Positions 19,905-23,800 of a DNA stretch of 23,800 nt are shown here, in pieces; within the stretch, counting starts at the first letter, position 1, and the number at the start of each line of letters is the position of its first letter. The position numbers and the translations under genes were made by a program. Below the pieces are notes generated by a model. It did not search any database, was not told the DNA's origin, and saw nothing but the letters and a program-made list of their open reading frames with translations. Source of the stretch: Amoeboaphelidium occidentale (Eukaryota; Aphelidiomycota; Aphelidea); contig JALGPX010000154.1 of assembly GCA_023515795.1 (NCBI GenBank), positions 1-23,800 on the forward strand, written 5' to 3'.

Positions 19905-20105
19905 TCTTTATTACAAAAAGGCGTCGCTTGCAAAAGAAAGGGGAAACATGGCGACAATATTTGCGCTACAGTTTCAGTATTATTTTTTGTCACATGAAAT
20001 GCTTGCTTTAAGACACAATATACGTTCCTTTTTTAGCGATGGTAGAGGTTTATTTGTAGCCTGAGACTTGACCAATTAGTTCGGCATGAACACATTCACT
20101 TGGGT

Positions 20106-21272
20106 TTAGTAAACTCTTTTGTAGAGATCACGACATGGAACATTCCAGCCTGCACCCAAATAGTGATCAAACAGTCCTCTCTGCACTCTCCAGTCATGTA
20201 TGTCATTTTCTATCGGTCCTTGCTTGTTTCGGACTTTACCAGTAGAAAAATCAGTTTCAGCGTTGAATGCAGCGAATGCTAATTTTCTAAAATCATTCTG
20301 CTTTCCTGGTAAATGAACAATCAAGTCACCATCATCATACCATGGTAATTCTGAGTTTATGTCCCGCATATTGACCCATTTAACATGGCACGCAAAGTCA
20401 GTTGGAAAGATGGATGATCTTAGTATAGCATGCAAAGCACCCTGATCTTGAAACCAGTACCAATTCTGACCACAAGGAACTAGCCAGCCGTTCAAAGGTG
20501 GATAAACAATTTTTGGGCATTCTTTCTTTCTGTTTTGCCACAAGGTATCCATCAAGCTCATTGACCAAGGACTAGATCTGACCATAAAATGACCATTATT
20601 CAAAACATGACCCCAATGCCCTACACAAGTCAATAAACACATCTAACGATAAAACTTACAATCCATTGCGTGACCAACTGCAACAGTTAGATCAAAATTG
20701 TCATCAATAGCACCAGCATCTTCAAAAGATAAGCCATGGTTCAAAAAGATGGAGTCTCCGTCGCACCAGAATACCCAGTCGTAAAAATCGAGGTAATGTC
20801 GTATAATGTAAAATTTGGTCATCATCAAATCATCTGTTTCATCCAGAAACGTTTTCAAATTAGGATCTTCGCCAGCATCAATTGCAGTGTAACCTTCGTG
20901 TCGTGCTGCATACTGCTTCATGTTCTCAAAAGTTATGGATTTAATTTCCTGTGCGCTTCCCGTAAACATCGTTACAATCGCAACTTTCTTGCTTGGCCTT
21001 AGCCATTCCTCCACAGTCTGTTTTGAGTCGAATTCTACATCCAAAAGAATTTGGTCCAGTCTCTTTATTTCCTGGTCCACGCTCCCCTCCCAATTATCGT
21101 CTGGCAAGTAGTTTCTTTGGACCGTTTGCAAGTTCCGGGACCAAAAGAACAATGCAAGACATAAAAGTGAAAGCATCATCAGTCTCCGGTAGCGCTTCAG
21201 CAGGCGGTATGTAGCCGAAAGAGGCCTAAATTGTTTCTGACTGCCCAGGCTGCTGTACTGCGGCGACGGCAT
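20106..21272 (-). CDS. GT34 family Golgi glycosyltransferase (Mnn10/Mnn11/Gma12-like)
   Basis: Exons 21272-20660 and 20620-20106 with a 39-nt intron (20659-20621); 375 residues. A type II membrane topology is visible: basic N terminus, hydrophobic anchor (about 31-44), stem, then the catalytic domain. Motifs: VAIVTMFTG (97-105), the metal and nucleotide-sugar DxD in WCDGDS (D171, D173), GHAMDWHWGHVLNNGHF created by the splice, and DQGALHAIL, then VKWVN and a PGKQNDFR segment near the end. Members in yeasts add alpha-1,6-mannose (Mnn10, Mnn11) or alpha-1,2-galactose (Gma12) in the Golgi; plant members are xylosyltransferases, so donor and linkage are not known here. The frame is open 11 codons further upstream but without an ATG, so 21272 is used. 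Retaining the intron gives a TAG stop. Confidence 0.93.
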
Positions 21273-21357
21273 AGAATTCGGTGAGTTTCTCGATGTTGGT
21301 TTCAAAACAAACGATTTAGTGTTTCTTATAAACTTTTAATAACCTAAATAATAAAAC
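21273..21357. promoter_or_regulatory. Divergent gap between GT34 gene and resolvase-like ORF
   Basis: 85 bp separate the GT34 start (leftward) from the resolvase-like ATG (rightward). The right half (from 21319) is AT-rich and is present again at 21823-21861, before the second copy of the ORF. If the downstream ORF is a dead gene, this is simply the GT34 promoter. Confidence 0.3.
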
Positions 21358-21821
21358 ATGTCTAATGTCATTGAAATACAGTCAGGTACTGTATCAGAGG
21401 TAAGTATCATTGATCTTACGGCTAGGAGAAAAGTTCTGGTGTCCTTTGACGTGGGTATGCGTAACACTGCAGTGTCTTGTATTGACTGCACTTCTTGTAG
21501 GTTGTTTCATCTTGACGTTTGGGTAACTCCACGAAGAAGTCTGTACGAAGAAGAGATGCTTTTATTTGCTTTATTATGATGCAAAATCCTAAAGCAGGAG
21601 CTCTTCGGAAATTCAACATCCTAACTAGAAATCACTATCACACACACCACACAGTAAATCACGTCGTCGCTATTCATTTCAGAATATCATTCCATCGTGC
21701 TATTAGGGACTAGTAGAGTTATGATGATATGCCTGGTCTCTTTAAACTATAAGGTTGTCGAGTACCAAGCGATCACCTTGCCCATCGAAGAGCTGTACAG
21801 CTATCAGAACGACTAATCCCA
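21319..21821 (+). repeat. Unit A, copy 1 (503 bp direct duplication)
   Basis: Matches 21823-22325 over its full 503 bp without any indel, with about 10 substitutions (about 98% identity). Seven of these fall in 21706-21756. It ends directly at the single N at 21822. The left boundary lies in unique sequence of the GT34 promoter. Most likely it is the end of one contig overlapping the start of the next, as two alleles. Confidence 0.9.
21358..21579 (+). pseudogene. Truncated Cce1/Ydc2-like resolvase fragment, copy 1
   Basis: 73-residue ORF. KVLVSFDVGMRNTAVSCID (about residues 26-44) resembles the first strand of the RNase H/RuvC fold in mitochondrial Holliday junction resolvases (fungal Cce1/Ydc2) and related large-DNA-virus enzymes, where a D-x-G-x-x-N motif gives the first catalytic aspartate. 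The ORF stops soon after, before the second conserved Glu and the C-terminal acidic pair, so it cannot encode a full enzyme. The next frame (to 21713) stays open and includes an I-M-M-Q-N-P-K stretch, where an I-E-x-Q type motif might have been. A perfect-looking donor GTAAGT at 21400 does not lead to a useful splice. Family call from one motif only; decayed gene, frame error or chance are all possible. Confidence 0.35.
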
Positions 21822-21822
21822 N
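21822..21822. other. Single N: contig junction
   Basis: One ambiguous base between the two copies of unit A. A one-base N placed exactly at a duplication boundary is typical of a scaffolder joining contigs with an estimated zero or negative gap. Confidence 0.85.
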
Positions 21823-22325
21823 GTGTTTCTTATAAACTTTTAATAACCTAAATAATAAAACATGTCTAATGTCATTGAAATACACTCAGGTACTGTATCA
21901 GAGGCAAGTATCATTGATCTTACGGCTAGGAGAAAAGTTCTGGTGTCCTTTGACGTGGGTATGCGTAACACTGCAGTGTCTTGTATTGACTGCACTTCTT
22001 GTAGGTTGTTTCATCTTGACGTTTGGGTAACTCCACGAAGAAGTCTGTACGAAGAAGAGATGCTTTTATTTGCTTTATTATGATGCAAAATCCTAAAGCA
22101 GGAGCTCTTCGGAAATTCAACATCCTAACTAGAAATCACTATCACACACACCACACAGTAAATCACGTCGTCGCTATTAATTTCAGAATATCATTCCATC
22201 GTGCTATTAAGGACCATTAGAGTTATTACGCTATGCCTGGTCTCTTTAAACTATAAGGTAGTCGAGTACCAAGCGATCACCTTGCCCATCGAAGAGCTGT
22301 ACAGCTATCAGAACGACTAATCCCA
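21823..22325 (+). repeat. Unit A, copy 2 (503 bp direct duplication)
   Basis: Second copy of 21319-21821. It starts at the first base after the N. After it come 33 bp of unique sequence (22326-22358) and then unit B. Both copies contain the 12-bp palindrome AGCTGTACAGCT near their right end. Confidence 0.9.
21862..22083 (+). pseudogene. Truncated Cce1/Ydc2-like resolvase fragment, copy 2
   Basis: Same 73-residue ORF as the first copy, with two amino-acid changes (Gln to His at residue 8, Val to Ala at residue 15). The second change turns the GTAAGT of copy 1 into GCAAGT. Both copies stop at the same codon, so the truncation is shared and is not a sequencing error unique to one copy. Probably the other allele of the same locus. 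Confidence 0.33.
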
Positions 22326-22358
22326 GGGATCATGTTGAACAAGCAAGAGCATGACATA

Positions 22359-22890
22359 GCAATTTGAACTGCAATAAAATCCTCTTATTATGAATTTCCC
22401 TCAACTCGCTCGCTTGAAACAATTCTCCCAGAAGAAGCAAGTAGCGGCATATCTTGCGTCTCAACTGTGAATCTCAAATCCGAAAGGAATCTTTGGAAGA
22501 GCTCCATCTGAAGTGTCTTTTGGGTGAATGCCACATTTCCAGTGCGAGTCTTGAAATCGTTGTTGCAGTACTTCTTTGCGGCATTGGAATTCTCCACATG
22601 ATGTGAGCAGTCCGCTGTAGTGCAAGATAACCTTACTCCAAAGAGAATTCCTCGTAACTTTAGGGACATGCAGACTTGTCATCTGTTTAAAACTGTCGAG
22701 CGACAAACGAACTGAAACCGGACAAGATTATGTACATTCTCTGTGTTGCACAATATCAACGATAAAATAATGTACATTTTCTAGCACAAAATATAATCCA
22801 ACTGTTTTATATTTCGATCATTTATATTTCCAGAAATACTAAGTTTTCAATGCTTGTTTCTCAATATGCTAAAAAGTAAAATTTGACATT
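22359..22890 (-). repeat. Unit B, copy 1 (532 bp direct duplication)
   Basis: Matches 22892-23422 with six substitutions and one single-T indel in a T run at 22777-22780 (about 98.7% identity). It ends at the single N at 22891. As for unit A, an unmerged allelic contig overlap is the simplest reading. Confidence 0.9.
22388..22669 (-). CDS. Hypothetical 93-residue ORF in unit B, copy 1
   Basis: ATG-started minus-strand frame with coding-like composition (a Phe/Leu-rich helix such as LQMELFQRFLSDL, five Cys or His in the first third). No domain recognised and no homologue called. Between copies it carries two replacement changes and one silent change, which gives no sign of constraint. An overlapping frame of similar length exists at 22461-22706 without an ATG. 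It may be an exon of a gene extending upstream, or chance. Confidence 0.22.
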   Translation of the reverse strand: MSLKLRGILFGVRLSCTTADCSHHVENSNAAKKYCNNDFKTRTGNVAFTQKTLQMELFQRFLSDLRFTVETQDMPLLASSGRIVSSERVEGNS

Positions 22891-22891
22891 N
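22891..22891. other. Single N: contig junction
   Basis: One ambiguous base exactly between the two copies of unit B, matching the situation at 21822. Confidence 0.85.
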
Positions 22892-23422
22892 GCAATTTGA
22901 ACTGCAATAAAATCCTCTTATTATGAATTTCCCTCAACTCGCTCGCTTGAAACAATTCTCCCAGAAGAAGCAAGTAGCGGCATATCTTGCGTCTCAACTG
23001 TGAATCTCAAATCCGAAAGGAATCTTTGGAAGAGCTCCATCTGAAGTGTCTTTTGGGTGAATGCCACATTTCCAGTGCGAGTCTTGAAATCGTTGTTGCA
23101 GTACTTCCTTGCGGCATTGGAATTCTCCACATGATGTGAGCAGTCTGCTGTAGTGCAAGATAACCTTACTCCAAAGAGAATTCCTCGTAACTGTAGGGAC
23201 ATGCAGACTTGTCATCTGTTTAAAACTGTCGAGCGACAAATGAACTGAAACCGGACAAGATTATGTACATTCTCTGTGTTGCACAATATCAACGATAAAA
23301 TAATGTACATTTCTAGCACAAATTATAATCCGACTGTTTTATATTTCGATCATTTATATTTCCAGAAATACTAAGTTTTCAATGCTTGTTTCTCAATATG
23401 CTAAAAAGTAAAATTTGACATT
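22892..23422 (-). repeat. Unit B, copy 2 (531 bp direct duplication)
   Basis: Second copy of 22359-22890, starting at the first base after the N and continuing on the right into unique sequence. The ORF at 22921-23202 (-) is the counterpart of the hypothetical ORF in copy 1, with Lys to Gln and Lys to Arg changes. Confidence 0.9.
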
Positions 23423-23800
23423 TTGACATTTTTGGATTTTGCGAAAATGCAATATATCGAGTCAAAATAGTATCAAATCGCAGAGGCAAGTACAGAAATT
23501 TCCGGAAGAAGTTGCAGTTGATACAATTATCCCAAAATAGTCTTCTAGGTACAACGTCGTGAAACTAGCTTGTTTCGATACATTTTTACAAATAAAATGC
23601 AATATATTTTTACATTAATGAGGATTTTCCGAATATATCCCTTAAAGCAAGATGCATACCTTGGCGACGCCATTTCTGAACTCCTGTCGCCGATCGCTAA
23701 ATCAGGGGGGGGGGTTATGTTGCATAAGATTTGGCCAAAAAGGGTATATGCAGATCAGGGGAAGATCTACGCGTCACGTGAAACGCGTCATTGAAGTTAA
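23423..23800. other. AT-rich right end without a supported gene
   Basis: No recognisable gene. A plus-strand frame stays open to 23794 but lacks an ATG at its left end, crosses a run of ten G (23705-23714) and resembles nothing I know. The G10 run stands out in otherwise AT-rich DNA and its length is likely to be unreliable. Confidence 0.4.

Noticed and set aside
21400-21425. 26-nt intron (GTAAGT to CTAG) within the resolvase-like ORF
   Set aside because: Removing it leads to an early stop and destroys the D-x-G-x-x-N motif; it is also shorter than any other intron here, and copy 2 lacks the GT.
21700-21821. Possible tRNA or structured RNA near the right end of unit A (palindrome AGCTGTACAGCT)
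   Set aside because: No T-loop consensus or cloverleaf spacing could be found; a single 12-bp palindrome is not enough.
21319-23422. True tandem gene duplication or transposon with long terminal repeats
   Set aside because: No terminal inverted repeats, no target-site duplication and no transposase; both duplications abut a single N, which points to assembly.
23570-23794. 74-residue plus-strand ORF at the right end
   Set aside because: No ATG at its start, crosses the doubtful G10 run, and no family resemblance.
1-23800. Prokaryotic systems: CRISPR arrays, phage defence islands, operons
   Set aside because: All recognised genes are eukaryotic nuclear genes with spliceosomal introns; no repeats with regular spacers and no bacterial gene order are present.

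Overview
The window is nuclear DNA from a eukaryote with a very compact genome. The genes are interrupted by GT-AG introns of only 30 to 47 nt, genes are separated by tens to a few hundred bases, and the proteins are typical eukaryotic machinery: the FACT histone chaperone, the 26S proteasome base, V-ATPase, dolichol-linked glycan assembly and mitochondrial leucine breakdown. A GT34 (Mnn10/Gma12-like) Golgi transferase and an Sds3-like Rpd3/Sin3 subunit fit a fungus-like lineage. A RING/B-box (TRIM-like) ligase is not typical of true fungi. I therefore infer an early-branching fungus relative or another amorphean protist, but cannot name the organism from sequence alone.

Layout, left to right. 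1-983: no clear gene, with weak traces of small ORFs. 984-2537 (+): ALG12. 2654-3505 (-): an Sds3/BRMS1-like gene in five exons. 3917-7026 (+): SPT16, with one internal frame anomaly. 7046-8686 (-): TRM2-like tRNA m5U methyltransferase. 8859-11875 (+): RPN1. 11895-14132 (-): mitochondrial 3-methylcrotonyl-CoA carboxylase alpha subunit. 14178-15384 (+): membrane-anchored alpha/beta hydrolase. 15421-16916 (+): RING-B-box-coiled-coil protein ending in a ubiquitin-like domain. 16997-18685 (-): type I membrane protein with a PPC-like ectodomain. 18827-19904 (-): V-ATPase subunit d (VMA6). 20106-21272 (-): GT34 glycosyltransferase.

From 21319 to 23422 there are two direct duplications: unit A, 503 bp, about 98% identical; and unit B, 531/532 bp, about 98.7% identical. 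In each the two copies are separated by exactly one N. This looks like contig ends that overlap but were not merged, because they carry two alleles of a heterozygous or diploid genome. It does not look like real tandem repeats. Unit A carries a short ORF resembling the start of a Cce1/Ydc2-type (RuvC-fold) Holliday junction resolvase, broken before its remaining active-site motifs. Unit B carries an unrecognised minus-strand ORF.

No operon-like functional cluster is evident. Themes are chromatin (Sds3 next to, and divergent from, SPT16), N-glycan/secretory function (ALG12, the GT34 enzyme, V-ATPase, the surface protein) and ubiquitin/proteasome function (RPN1, the RING ligase). Arrangement is dominated by compaction: two convergent pairs are each separated by 19 bp, one divergent pair of start codons by 45 bp, and one tandem pair by 36 bp. 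All exon structures below were worked out by eye from splice signals, reading frame and family conservation.
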